This document shows positions 19,529 to 30,828 of a DNA stretch of 64,000 nucleotides, one piece after another. Positions within the stretch are counted from its first letter, which is position 1. Each line of letters opens with the position of its first letter. The position numbers and the translations under genes are program-made. The notes under the pieces were generated by a model, which saw only the letters and a list, made by a program, of their open reading frames with translations, searched no databases and was not told where the DNA came from. Source of the DNA: Staphylotrichum longicolle (taxonomy: Eukaryota > Ascomycota > Sordariomycetes > Sordariales > Chaetomiaceae); NCBI GenBank assembly GCA_019096155.1, contig JAHCVI010000006.1, positions 1,178,001 to 1,242,000 on the forward strand. The letters run 5' to 3'.

Positions 19529-21412
19529 CTAATCAACTCGAATGGTAAACGAGTCAAACTTGACCGTATCCTCAGGGCCGTATGCGTAGATCCCAAAGAC
19601 AGTTCCTGGGCACCAGTTTCTGTTAGAACACACACTCATCCGCATAATCCGTCGAGATAGTGTGAGGGTGAGGCGTTGAGAAAACCAACCTGTAAAGTCA
19701 TCTCCGCTCATGGCGCTGCTGGGGATGGTCGACAGCTCGACCTCGGTGCTCCACCGTTCCCCCACAAGGGTAGAGTATGAGAAGGAGTAGTTCTCGACAG
19801 AGGATTCGATCTTCAGCTTGACTGCCGCCGCTCCTACCACTCGCTTAGAGCGTGAAATCGTGTGGTCCTGGGTAGCGTGGCGGAGGGCGAGCGAGACCTG
19901 GCCAGCCGACAAGTCAACGTCGACTGATGCATATCGAAAAGGGTCTTTGTATACCGCCAGACCAGCGTGACCATTTTTGGCTGCAGAACCTGCCAGGTCG
20001 ATCTCGGCGCTGGCTGTGGACATGAGAGACGTTTGTCGCTGACCCACAAATGTCGGGCTACCTGTCATCGCGCCCAACTCTGTGTTTGTGAGACGCAGCA
20101 AAATGGCTGCCCCCTCCGCTGAGTAGTTGTTCAAGGTGGCGTCGCGGACGTAAATCGTGTGAGGCGAAGATAATTCCACCGGCCACTCGGTGCCCGAGGT
20201 ACGCTGCTTGGCTCCCACAATGCTTTTCCGCGACACGGGCAGCGAGTGCTGCAGCTGAACAGGCTCAAAAATCGGGAACTTGCCTTCGGGCCAATCGACA
20301 GGCACCATGTACGTCTCGCGCCCGAGAGGGTACGAATCGCCACGCTCGCCGAGCTCGCGGCGTCCCAACATCAGCGCCCACCAGTTGCCCGCCGTATCTT
20401 GGACCAGATCGGCGTGGCCGACACAGGTTATCGGGGAACCGGGCGCAGCTGTGATGAGTGGGTTCTTTTCGTAGCCCTCAAAGGGGCCAGTGGCTGCTTT
20501 TGACCGCGCCATAGTGACCTTGTGGCGGCGGTGCGTTCCGCCCTCGGCGATCATCAGATAGTACCAGCCATCCTTCTTGTACAGGTCTGTAGAAAACAGC
20601 CGTAAATGAAATCAGCCATCTATCGAGCAAAACCGGAGAAGCGAAGACATTTGTGAGAGCGTTGCCACTTACGAGGTCCCTCCGGGCAGTTGCCTCCGGT
20701 GCCCGCCCACACATCCCGGGCCTCCGTCACCAGCTTGCCTGTAGTCAGGTCGATCTCAGCCTGGCGAATGACGGTCTGGGGCTTCTTCCGGTAGCCGTGG
20801 ATGAAGCTGCCCGTCATGTAAACCTTGCCGTCATCGTCAAAAAAGAGGTCTGGATCGATGCCGTGAAAGTCAAACGGCATGGGATCACTGTACGCGGCCG
20901 GGTCGGAGAGGTCTGTGCAGGTGATGAGAAAGTTGGTGTTGGGCTCAAAGTCGGTCTCGGGTGCCATCGACTCGCTCCCTGTCAGATTGGTGCACACAAT
21001 GTAGAAGGTGCCATTGTGGAAGCGCATAGTCGGGGCATAAAGACCACCGGCGAAGATCTCGCGCCGCTCCAGATTGTTGGCCTTGGTCGTTGCATGCTGC
21101 AAACTCAACTGCGACGGCCGGTTGATGACGTTGCCTGTTGTGCGCAACCACCCAACATCATTAGCACTATGATCACCTACGCGAGATCGAAATAATCCAG
21201 CCATGCCCAGCTCTGCAATCTGTCTGCCTGTGTAGCACTTCCGATCACTTACCTACAAGTTCCCAATTGATGAGATCCTTGGACTTGTGAATCGGCAGTC
21301 CTGGGAAGAACTGGAAACTCGAGTTGATGAGATAAAAGGTGTCGTCCACGCGCAGAATGCACGGGTCCGGGTAGAAGCCGGGCAGGATAGGGTTCTCGTA
21401 AGCCGACGACAT
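19529..21412 (-). CDS. GH43 beta-xylosidase/arabinofuranosidase-type glycosidase (second)
   Basis: Four exons, 21412-21253, 21134-20673, 20586-19690 and 19605-19529, 531 residues; introns of 118, 86 and 84 bases all have GT..AG ends, with CTAAT or CTAAC branch-like sites in the first and last. Catalytic residues are Asp16 in GFYPDPC, the Asp of GIDPDLFFDDDG and the Glu of YYLMIAEGGTH. A beta-sandwich C-terminal domain follows (ILLRLTNTELGAM, GHAGLAVYKDPFRYASVDVD, GTVFGIYAYGPEDTVKFDSF). No signal peptide is present. The start at 21412 has a CACC-ATG context; in-frame ATGs lie at 21421 and further upstream. It is only moderately similar to the first GH43, so it is probably a different subfamily rather than a recent duplicate. 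It is divergent from the sugar transporter. Confidence 0.92.
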
Positions 21413-21804
21413 GGTGTTCATTACGCGAAGGTGAGACTCGTGGGAGCACAATAATAAGGCGAGATATTAATTTCAAGTTAATGAAACCATGCCTGATGGA
21501 GTGGGGGGAAAGGTGTCCTCAGCCTCAATATTAAAATCTAGAGCAAAGATGTGGTTCAAGTTTTGGGTTAATTTGCTGCCGTTCCAGTCCCTCCTTTCCA
21601 AGTCGTTTAACGGACTTTGCCTCGACAGGGCTGACTCCCCTCTTCAGTAAGAGTCGGCACTAGAGCCATGTGTGCTGGCTCCTCCTAGACAATGAAGGCC
21701 GTACATCAAATCAACCAACACAGCAGGGACAACTTCATTTCTTAAAAATTGCGAATGCATTTAGAACGCCCGAAGTCACTAGAATGAATCAACTTTTATA
21801 CTTT

Positions 21805-21875
21805 TTTCCTCTTCTTCTTCCTCTTCCTCCTCATTCTCCTCCTTCGCCTCCTCCTCCTCCTCCTTTCGAGAATTC
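21805..21875. repeat. Polypyrimidine CCT/TTC microsatellite
   Basis: Nearly pure C/T on the plus strand with repeated tcc and ctt triplets. It lies about 400 bases upstream of the second GH43 start. Confidence 0.8.
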
Positions 21876-22117
21876 TTGAAAAGTCAAGACGTCCCAAATC
21901 CTGATATCTGATGTACGGCTTTTTTTGGCCAGATGGTGGCGGAGCAGTCAAAGTTCGCTGGGCTATCCAGTCGTAAACGAGTCAGGAAGAGTCCGCCTCC
22001 TCAGCTCTGCGGCAACCAATCTGCTTCCCCGAGACCAGCCCAGAATCACCAGAAGGAGAGTGAGCTACGGGGTGGATTTTAGGCTAAATGCCGTAGGAGC
22101 GCCAGCGCTCTGTGGTC

Positions 22118-22197
22118 TGTTTTTGCCCCAATCAGAGCTGCAGAGGCGCCCCCAGGAGTGTGTTTTTGCCCCAATTACTGTAGAGGTGCCCCAGGCG
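22118..22197. repeat. Imperfect tandem direct repeat, about 40 bases
   Basis: Two adjacent units, 22118-22160 and 22161-22197, each begin tgtttttgccccaat and then share (c/g)(a/t)g(c/t)agaggcgcccc-like sequence with a short deletion in the second. Confidence 0.65.
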
Positions 22198-22549
22198 CTT
22201 GGCTGCATCTCGCGAAAGCTTGACGAGGGGCCTTGGCAACGCTCATGGGATCTTGAGACATGGGTTACCTTAGACCGGCACTTGGGTGGCTCGTCGGGCT
22301 AGTCTTCCCCGGCCGACAGGGAGCATGTGATGTATTCACAGGTTCGCGTTCTTAGTAAACTCTTCACCTCACGATCTCGAGATCCTTAAGTTCATGACCT
22401 GCCCACACTGGGCAGATAGGATAAAATGATGCTTATGTCGCTGTTGGGTCAGAGCGACGCCACGCTTTCCCATCTCGCCCGGTCACAGCTGTGATTCAAG
22501 TTTACCGTCTTAGCCATCTGTTTTCGTATTTTGCTTTGTCTTGCCCAAT

Positions 22550-24603
22550 ATGGGTGTCTCCAAGCAGGTTTCGTACAACTGGTAAGCCGCTCCCGACGGC
22601 TGGGCTCACCAGCCCCTTGTTCCTCATCTTCGTTGCCTACCTACGTTGGCTTCTTTGCTCGTCATACAACGCTTTCTAACGCATCGCCGCGTGCGGCCTC
22701 TAGGTACACGGGTCTCGTGGCGGCAGGATGCATGATTCTCATGGGCTACGACTCGAGCGTCTTCAACTCGGTGCAAGCTTCCCAGAACTGGAAGTCGGCC
22801 ATGGGCTATCCTGACCCTTACATGGTCGGCCTCATCAATACAGTCTACACTGTCGGCGGAATTCTCACCGGATGGTTCTTGAGCGGTCCTACGGTAGGTT
22901 GACGAGCTCGCACTGCAGTTTGAGAGGTAAAGGACAAACGAGGCTGACCCCTGAGTGGTAAAGGCTGATTACTTTGGCCGTCGATTTGGCATGGGCATTG
23001 GCTGCATGATCACTGTGGTTGCCACCTTTCTGCAGGCCTTCCCGCCCGCCCGCGGGACTCTTGCCTGTTTCATGGTTGGTCGTGTTTTCATTGGCGTCGG
23101 AACTGCCTTCGCGACCAGTAAGTTTTTCCAGAATACGGCCACTCTCGATCGTTAGTAAGTCACTGTGAAGTGTCTGACTTGGGTATCCTTTGTCACTTCT
23201 AGCCGCTGGCCCCATCTACATCGGCGAGGTTACCGCGTCCAACATCCGTGGAAAGGTCATGTCTTTCTGGCAGATGTTCTTTTCAGTCGGATCTTTCATC
23301 GCCTATTGGATCAATTTTGCCTGTGCCCGGAACCGGACGAACCTGGGCCACTGGGACTGGAAGATGGTAAGCAGCGATCGCAAGTTCTCGTCACGGACGT
23401 TGCGCTGATTCCATGGGTTCCAACAGGTCGTCATCTTTCAGCTCATGATGCCCCTCGTCATTTGCGCTCAACTTCCCTTCCTTCCCGAGTCCCCCCGCTG
23501 GCTGATCGCCAAGAAGGATGACTATGAAGGCGCAAGGGCTGCGCTGATGAGGTTGCGATCGACCGAAGAGGAAGTCGACGCAGAGATTCTCAGCATCCGC
23601 GAGGCCATTGCCTTTGAGAAAGAAGCCGCTCCCCGCAAGCGCGAAGCCTATCTGGCCCTCATCAAGGACAAGGCTATCCGCAAGCGTCTGATCCTCGCTT
23701 TCATCATCAACATTGGTCAGCAGCTTACTGGCCAGGGCACCCTAAACTCATACTCGTCAACCATCTATCAGAAGGTGTTCAACAACGTCGATACCATCAA
23801 CTTAATCAACGCTCTCAACGGGACGCTCGGCATTATTGTCACTCTCAACGCCACTTGGACTGTCGATCGGTACGGTTTCCCCATTGCCCTCGCTCAGCAC
23901 TACCTTCCCTAACTTCGATGGGCTCTTTAGCTTTGGTCGAAAGTGGCTCTTTATTGTTGGCGCCGGCGGCATGGCAATCTGCACCATGCTCATTGCCGTG
24001 GTCGGCCTGACGACTCCTGACGTAAACGGCACAAAGACCTACGGCGTCGGCGTTGGAATTGCCACGCTCGCCTTCGCCTTTGCCTTCTTCTTCAAGCCAT
24101 CCTGGGGCGCGGTGGTTTGGATTTACACGTCAGAGATCTTCCCGATGCATGTCCGCGCCCAGGGCACGGGCATGTCGGTCCAGATGCAAGGCGTGGCCAA
24201 CACCATCTTCCAGCAATTCTTTCCGATCTTCTTCAAAAACGAAGGCCTGTAAGTCTTGCAACCCACTTCCTTGCAATTCCCGAGAGCTCAGACACTGGGT
24301 GCTTGCCTCTGTCTGGCGCGAACACGGCTGATTCTGAACACGCACGTTGCGTAAAACAGCAAAGTTTTCTTCTTCTTCATGACCACCAATATCCTCCTCA
24401 TCTTCTTCACCTACTTTTTCCTTCCCGAGACCAAGAACGTACCCCTGGAGCAGATGGACGCCTTGTTTGGCGACGTCGACCATGTTGCAAAGGGCGCGGG
24501 CTTGGTGGAGGACGAGGGCCCCACGGCGGTGCCTCTCGACGACGTTAAGAAGCCTGAGTCTGCTACGGTCGAGACGGTTCCCAAGAAGCAAGAGTCGGTC
24601 TAA
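22550..24603 (+). CDS. MFS sugar transporter
   Basis: Seven exons: 22550-22581, 22704-22893, 22964-23117, 23203-23366, 23427-23869, 23931-24248 and 24360-24603, 514 residues, every intron GT..AG. The tiny first exon (MGVSKQVSYNW) is supported by the join to YTGLVAAGCMILMGYDSSVF. Sugar-porter signatures are GRRFG after TM2, PESPRWLIAKKD between TM6 and TM7, the TM7 Q-Q-L-T-G-Q-G-T-L-N-S-Y-S region, DRFGRKW, and PETKNVPLEQMD after TM12. Twelve hydrophobic segments are visible. The G-Y-D-S-S-V-F-N-S-V-Q start of TM1 resembles fungal disaccharide/pentose-type porters. It should import mono- or oligosaccharides across the plasma membrane. Its partners are the two intracellular GH43 enzymes to its left. 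Confidence 0.93.
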
Positions 24604-25392
24604 GTTGCTTGGCCGACTGGGGAGATACGAACGTTGTTGTTTCGGAACGACGTGTGGAAAGTACGACAGTGGCCTGCATGGATCTGGAGGGTCTAAGTAA
24701 GACGTACGCCCAGCCGAGCAATGAATGCCATCCTCTCTTTCAAGCCGTTTCAAGTTCCAGAGCCAAGTCTTCTTCCTCGTAGTTTAAGCATACGTGAGAC
24801 GCTGGATTGAGATCAGCCGGCGAACATGTCTGGCTCGATCGGGATTCAATCCCGTGTACATTGGCATCGAGGGCACGACAACGCCTAGCACAGCCACTTG
24901 CACCGGTCTGCTTGCTCTCTTCATTACCTCCCTCTGCCTGGCCACAAGCGCCACGCTCTCAATCCTGCCAGCAAAGTCGTGCCCGAGAGCGAGCCATGGC
25001 CATCCAGCCCACCCGACATCGATGATGCCACGCTCCCAGTGGAGATGCCTGAGCGCGCTGTCTCCGCAAGCAGCATAATCTACAGAATCAAGGGTGACCC
25101 TCCCAGGCTCTACAAGCTCCGAAACGCTCATCGCGAGTACGAGCTCCAAAAAAGCGGCCAGTTTGGACTGTGCCATCCCGGTTCGTGGAATGTCGGTGCT
25201 CGGGTAGGGAACCAGGGGGGCGCGTCGTTGGTGATATGGGTTTTTTGCTGGATCTTGCGAATCTGATCACTGCAGGAGACGCTGTCGGGTTTTCAGCGCC
25301 ACGAGTTCGCGTCGCGTTGGCCATCGACGGCAAGAAGAAACTGCGAGGATGTTTCGTCTCGTCAGTTCCTAACGTAAGGTAAGGTTACAATA
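24604..25392. other. Intergenic, no gene recognised
   Basis: Includes the transporter 3' end. Opposed short frames around 24784-25266 have no recognisable protein. A palindromic patch at 24838-24852 (cgggattcaatcccg) resembles a T arm but no tRNA surrounds it. Confidence 0.4.
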
Positions 25393-26470
25393 TCAGCTGG
25401 GCCCCGTACTCATGGATTTCAACCTCCCCCTCTTCCGTACTCGGTCACTATCCCACAACACATAAGCGCGGTCGCGAAGCCAGGCTTTCAACTCGGGAAT
25501 AAAAGATTCGGGCAACCCCCACCCTACGTTTTCCCTGCGCCACGCCTCATAGGGACCCAAGTCCGTGTCTTCGGCGTTGGGCTGCCCATATCGGTCGGGC
25601 GCGACTGAGTCGCAGGCCTCTTCAAATTCCTGTGAGACGTCGCCAAAATAAACGCCGTATAGGCTATCAGACAAATCCACAGTAACTTCGGGAAGCTGAG
25701 ACGTGTGGAGGGTAGGTAGTGTTCAAAATGTTCTGCTTGTGCTGGCAAGAAGGCGCGTTTGTGAGCTTGCTGACGAATTCTACACCTTGAGCCAGCTAAT
25801 ACAACTCTAGTGTCAGCAGTCTCGCGGCAAAGTCGGGGCTCTCTGGCACTCGGGTAACTCGCCCAGTAGGGTTTCAGGGGGTTATCATCAAGAAAGTCTT
25901 CCTCGTCTCCGTCGGCGGGGCTTGGATCGCACTCAGCTAACACTAAATGCAGTTGTTAGATTATACATTCCCAGGACGGGCGTTCGCCGCTTTTGGCCAA
26001 AGACTGGTAAGCCTTGGTCAAGCTTTGCCTCCAAGTAACGGTAGATGCACCCGAGCTGTTCGTTCTCCCAAGCGGGTTGCCTCCAGAAGAACCAGTGGTT
26101 GACATGGTGGCAAATGTACCATCCCGAAAGAGCGTGTAAAACAGTTCGACCCGGTAGAAATAGAAAGCGCGGCAAAAACGAAAAGAGCTCGGACGGGGAG
26201 AGGGGCAGGCTAGTCGATAAAGCCCCGTTTCTGAAAGATATACGCTCCAAGGCGAGGGAGGAAAAGTCAGTCGCTGACGCGAGCATAGCCCTGTGGGTAT
26301 TGCCCATTAGTCGTACCAGCCTCGTCGGCAGAAGTCGCGCGCGGACGGCGAGTCGAGCTGGCTGGGAATAGAGGTCATCGAGGAGGGCGGTAACGGAGCG
26401 ACGGACAAGGGGGTATACCTGGTAGGCTCCAAACATGGGGGACCTGTGAGCCGGACTGTCCCAAAAGTCC
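25393..26470 (-). pseudogene. 5'-truncated unknown fungal protein gene
   Basis: Minus-strand segments read as convincing protein. The first (26470-25935) contains SPMFGAYQVYPLVRRSVTAL, LALERISFRNG, HVNHWFFWRQPAWENEQLGC and IYRYLEAKLDQGLPVF. After a likely intron the second (25939 down) begins AECDPSPADGDEEDFL and the last (about 25685-25393) contains VDLSDSLYGVYFGDVSQEFE and ESFIPELKAWLRDRAYVLWD. No ATG lies in frame upstream of the first segment before a stop, so the 5' end is missing or in an unseen exon; the sequence to the right is simple repeat. I believe this matches an uncharacterised conserved fungal protein but cannot name a domain or function. Confidence 0.45.
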
Positions 26471-29356
26471 AAACATCTGACTATGGTCGCTGCGAGGTGA
26501 GGTCAACGATATTATATACTTTCATACCCTCGCCGGTTTGTTCACTATTCCTCGGCTACCTGGTATTCTCATGTGCTCACTTGAATGCAAAATGGGGAGC
26601 CCTGTCGAGGCCGAGTGTGACTCTGCTGCCCAGTCTGATAGCTTATGGACTGTGATAAGAACTATTCTATCAAGCAAATTGAATAGTGTAGGAAGTATGC
26701 GTTGATGATTTGATGGTGGTTTGGAAAGGACGGAGATGTTGTTGATTTTCGAACGAACGAGTTTTGTCAGAAGTCAGATCCCGAACGCTTGGCCGTGCCC
26801 GAGGAGAACACGAAGGAGGCACCATCTGGCCAAAAAGTCCGTACACACTCGAGGCGTCACCATGCCTTCAGGTTTGAATAAGCTAGATCTTGATCCAAAA
26901 CAATGTCAAATAAAAGCTATCGAGGAGAAGGAAAGAAAAGATTAGAAGAAAACTAATTTAGAAAAATGTGGAAGAGAGATGTGGAAGAGAGATGTGGAAG
27001 AGAGATGTGGAAGATAAAAGAGGAAAAGAAAAGACGAAGAAGAAGAAGAAGAGAAGAAGAAGAGGGGAAAAGAAAAAAGACATAATAGTTGTAGATATGA
27101 TATCACTTTATTTCATTATAGATTCAGGCTTTCTCAGAACCTTTGGAAGAAATGGAGATTTCTCAAACGTTTAATTTGATTTTGGTGTACGCGTTTTTCT
27201 GTCCGCAACGAGGGAGGAAAAGGCCGTCCGAGTTCCTGCTCCTGCCCAGCTCGTTGTAAGTCCTTCATGCAATCTTGCTGCTTATTTTCCTGCTCGCAAC
27301 TAATGGGACGTTCTTGTCCAGGTGGTGTCCTCCAAGGTTTGGCGAGCAGGTGGCCGTTTGGTCAGCGTTCTCTGCACTGAGCACTTTGCCTGGTGCGAGC
27401 GTGTAGGTTTCAAGAAGCACCTATCCCAGGAGAATGTGAGAGTGTGTGGGTTTCGGTTCTCTCTCAAGACAAACCCAACGACTAAGACCAAGAACAGTCG
27501 TCATCGATTTGGACCAGGGTTATGCGACACGGCACGGGTTCCCTGATCCGGACCGCCCGCGCGCCCCACTACCCGTCCGCGGTGGCGGCCGTGCCGTGCG
27601 CCCCCAAGTTGCTCGGGACGGTGACCCGGATGGAGGAGTTTCAGCCTGGTGGTTTGTGTCGGGTCAGCGAAGGGTCGGTTGGGACCGAGGCCTGGTGGCT
27701 GTTCTGATGCGCCTTTTCTCGTGGTTCTGGAGCATCCGCTCCTTGACTTATTTTCGTAACAATGTCCACAGCGGGAACGAAAAGCGAAAGCGAAGTGGAG
27801 TATCCAGAGTTACGCATACTCTGCCCAGCTTGGGCGCTTCCAAACCATCGTGATGCTGGACAGCTAGAGGATGGCCTGACACAGGTTCTGATCGACGACA
27901 ACAAGTTTTGTTTACATTGCATGTCATGGATGACAACTGCGTTGCATTGCTGGTTCAGACGTTTGCAGGAAACAGCGCAAGATCAAGGGCGGCAAGATCT
28001 GCGAGTTTCCTGCCTTGTGTGGTCGCCGTCGTTCGGGCCTGCCGTGTTGGTTCGGAACAACGAGCCAGTCAAAACGGCCCAGATCCGATCGCTGCTTTCC
28101 ATCGCCCCTGAATGTGCATGATTCTAGCGCCGCGCAGGAAAGAACGTTGTCTGTGCGGTCGTTCGTTTCTGGTAAGGGCGTGTGGGGTCTGCCGTTAGCG
28201 ACCCGCATGGAAGCCTTCCAGAAGTTTCACGGAGCGAGGCGGTGACACACCTTCACTGGGACGCTCCGGGCGGGGACGAATTCTTTTCACTTTGCACCGA
28301 AGGGTTCAGACTTGCTGATGATTGAAGTCATCGTTGGATTTTGTTATTGGTCTCTTCTTACTCACCCGGTGCCTCAACTGTCAGCTCGGCTCTCGCCCTG
28401 TTTCGGTGATTCCGGAGACCGGCGGAGCGGGCTCCACCTTCCGCTGCCAAGAGATCGATCTGTTCAGTGATCATGACGGTGCGCGGGAACCAAAACAGCG
28501 CCTTGGTTTGTGTGTGCAAGTGTTTTCACTCTTCTGTCTCTGAGTGCTGCGTTCTCCTTTTTGTTTTCTTTTGTTCTTCCTGATGGGCGCATTTTGTCCC
28601 TTTTTTCCCCGCTAGAATCTTCCGACCGTTGCCCACAGAACCACTCTCTGCATCTGCTTCTGCTTCCAGCCAAGTGTGGCGCCAAGAGGTTGCAGCGTGG
28701 GAATCCTGGGGTAGCATGGCTCTTGGCGGGCGACACGACAAGTCTAGCTCTGCGGAGACACCCTCCCCGAGATCACATGAGCAAATTTGCGTCCTCACCG
28801 ATGAAGAGCCCCTCCTGATGGCAAAGAGAGGACAGTTTCCTCCTCTCGAGCCCATCCAGGCGGAACGCTGTTTCGAAGGACAGATCCTCGCTCTCCCCCG
28901 TGTCCAGGAGTTGGTCTTTGCCGCCGCTGCCACGCAACCTTATTCCCCAAACGGCAATCCAAGGCCAGGGCACTGAAACCGTCCCTCGATCCGATCCAGC
29001 GCAAAGGCCCCAAGCAGCAGCGTGTCCTGCAACCCCCTATCCACCTTAGCCGGGGGGCGAAATCCACCTCATCATCCCACCTCACCGCGCACACATTCCT
29101 GTCCCCCTTTTGCAACCACTTTCAACCTTGCAAAACGTCGACTTATACACCTCTCACCAGCGGCACTTACACCGGATTAACCGACATCGAAAGAGTGGAG
29201 CTGGACGGCATTCCTTCCCTCGTACCCCAGCGACGGTGCCCCAGTTGCTCGGGACCTCCATCACAGGCTAAATACCCGCTCCACAACCGCAACAACGGTA
29301 GTAGCAGCCTTCGTTAACAAGCAGCGCCGCGGTGCGCTGCGCTGCGCCCAATCCCA
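26471..29356. other. 2.9-kb gene-poor stretch
   Basis: Many short overlapping frames, none recognisable. It includes the 13-base tandem repeat and purine tract near 27 kb, followed by about 2 kb of unique-looking sequence of mixed composition. The last 200 bases probably hold the promoter and leader of the coiled-coil gene. Confidence 0.45.
26966..27080. repeat. 13-bp tandem repeat followed by polypurine tract
   Basis: Four copies of atgtggaagagag (26966-27017, the last diverging at its end) run into a nearly pure A/G stretch of gaa and gag triplets to about 27080. Confidence 0.9.
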
Positions 29357-30343
29357 ATGGTCGGCCTCTACGAAGACCCGTTCGCCTACGACGGCTCCGA
29401 CTTCAACACATTCTTGGGCCAGGACCAGTTCGGGTCGGGGTCGTCCCCGGAGGACTTCCACGTCACACACACACCCACCGAACCGCACTTTCCAGCCGCC
29501 ATCCATCCGCTGAAAGGCATCCCACACCAGCAACCGCAGCACCCTCACCACCACCACACCCAACCGCCACCATACCACCTCTCCCCCACGGACCCGGACT
29601 TTAGCAATGCCCTCCAGCAGCACCACCACCTCCCCCGCTCCGCCCCAACCAGCTTCCCATCCGGCCCAGGCACCCAGCAACCCAACCTTTCCCTCGACAC
29701 AATGGGCCTGACCTGGCCCACCGCCGCCACCACCAACCCGCCTCCCCCTACCCCTTCGCAAGCCCAACCCCATCAAAACCCATCAGACCTCACCGCCACC
29801 TCCGACGCCGACCTGCGCGCCCTCCTCACGACCCTGCAGTCCGAGCTCCGCCAGGCGGCCCTCGACCGCGACGAGGCCCGCATGCAGCTCAGCACGGCGC
29901 GCAACGAGCTGTACGCGGCGCGGCAGGTCGAGAAGCGCCTGCGCGTGGAGCGCGACGAGGCCCGCTCGCAGGCCGACTTCCTCGGCAAGGAGCGCGCCAA
30001 GGTGAAGGCCACCGAGGGCCGGCTGCGGAGGGAGCGCAACGAGGCGAGGCTGGCGCTGATGATGAAGGAGGCGGGCGCTGCGGCTGCGGCTGCGGGGGGT
30101 GTCGGTATGGGAGCCAGAGGGTGGGGGTTGAAGAAGAAGAAGGGGGTCGGGGCTGGGATTGGGTGGGGTAGGCCCGGGGACGGGGATGGAGAGCCAAGGA
30201 GAGGAGTCGGAGAGTCCGCAGGGGATGGATCAGGGGTGAGATTATTTTTCGTGCTGGGGTTGGTGGGCGTATGGAAGTTGGGATTGTCGCAATGCAGGAA
30301 TGGAGTGCGGGGGTGGCATTGGGGGCAGGATGGGGGTCGATGA
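29357..30343 (+). CDS. Hypothetical Gln/His/Pro-rich coiled-coil protein
   Basis: One open frame of 328 residues with a clear ATG in a good context (ccca-ATG-G). Residues 1-150 are low complexity, rich in His, Gln and Pro (QQPQHPHHHHTQPPP). Residues about 150-235 form a charged coiled coil (DLRALLTTLQSELRQAALDR, EARMQLSTARNELYAARQVE, then KRLRVERDEAR and RLRRERNEARL). A Gly/Ala-rich stretch follows. The last 30 or so residues look unlike protein; a GGGGTGAGA donor at about 30234 suggests an intron that would replace them. No DNA-binding basic motif typical of bZIP is clear before the coil. Function unknown; a nuclear or scaffold role would be a guess. Confidence 0.6.
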   Translation: MVGLYEDPFAYDGSDFNTFLGQDQFGSGSSPEDFHVTHTPTEPHFPAAIHPLKGIPHQQPQHPHHHHTQPPPYHLSPTDPDFSNALQQHHHLPRSAPTSFPSGPGTQQPNLSLDTMGLTWPTAATTNPPPPTPSQAQPHQNPSDLTATSDADLRALLTTLQSELRQAALDRDEARMQLSTARNELYAARQVEKRLRVERDEARSQADFLGKERAKVKATEGRLRRERNEARLALMMKEAGAAAAAAGGVGMGARGWGLKKKKGVGAGIGWGRPGDGDGEPRRGVGESAGDGSGVRLFFVLGLVGVWKLGLSQCRNGVRGWHWGQDGGR

Positions 30344-30738
30344 AATGGGCGTTGCCGTCAGGAGGGAGAATGATACCAAATTTTGGGATGAAGGGGATGC
30401 TGGACTTGGGCAGGTCGGGAAAGGAAGTGATACCAGTATTTTATACCAGCCTGGGAGGGATGGAGGGAGTTGATTCTGTTTGGGCACATTTGTTTTGGCT
30501 TTTGTGGCTTTGGTTTGTTATACGTCTGTCATGGTTTAACGTTGGGCACTTGTATGATCTCTTAATGAGGATTCTGTACGATTTCAGGGACTCTCTTACT
30601 ATGTATGGGTGTGGTCTTGGGACCGGCAACCGGATGAAGAAAAATATGGTCGAAGTGGCAAGTTCATGTGGTGGAGGCCGGCAGATTGTTCAACAGGACT
30701 GTCGGAGTCTGGAAGGAGCATTTTCCGGTGTATGGTAC
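30344..30738. other. Spacer between coiled-coil gene and transposon
   Basis: Nothing recognised. If the coiled-coil gene has a 3' intron its last exon could lie here. Confidence 0.35.
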
Positions 30739-30740
30739 TA

Positions 30741-30789
30741 ACGTACTTTATAAGCGAGCGACGCATATAAGCGACGACGCACTCCCCAC
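30741..30789 (+). repeat. Left terminal inverted repeat of the pogo element
   Basis: Begins ACGTACTTTATAAGCGAGCG and pairs with 32549-32598. Lacks one G present in the right copy. Confidence 0.92.
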
Positions 30790-30828
30790 TACTCAACAAA
30801 TACTATCCTCAATTACAATACAACAAGA

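Larger units (their letters stand above)
21413..22549. promoter_or_regulatory. Divergent promoter of GH43 and sugar transporter
   Basis: Contains three matches to the xylanase-regulator hexamer GGCTAR: GGCTAA at 22082-22087, GGCTAG at 22297-22302, and TTAGCC (reverse) at 22510-22515. About one is expected by chance over this length on two strands, so this is only suggestive. A C/T-rich microsatellite with repeated CCT units fills about 21805-21875. A direct repeat occupies 22118-22197. Confidence 0.35.

Noticed and set aside
24838..24860. Palindromic cgggattcaatcccg resembling a T arm
   Set aside because: No acceptor, D or anticodon arm nearby.
24784..25176. 130-codon minus-strand frame
   Set aside because: No recognisable family; overlaps several equally long frames on the plus strand.
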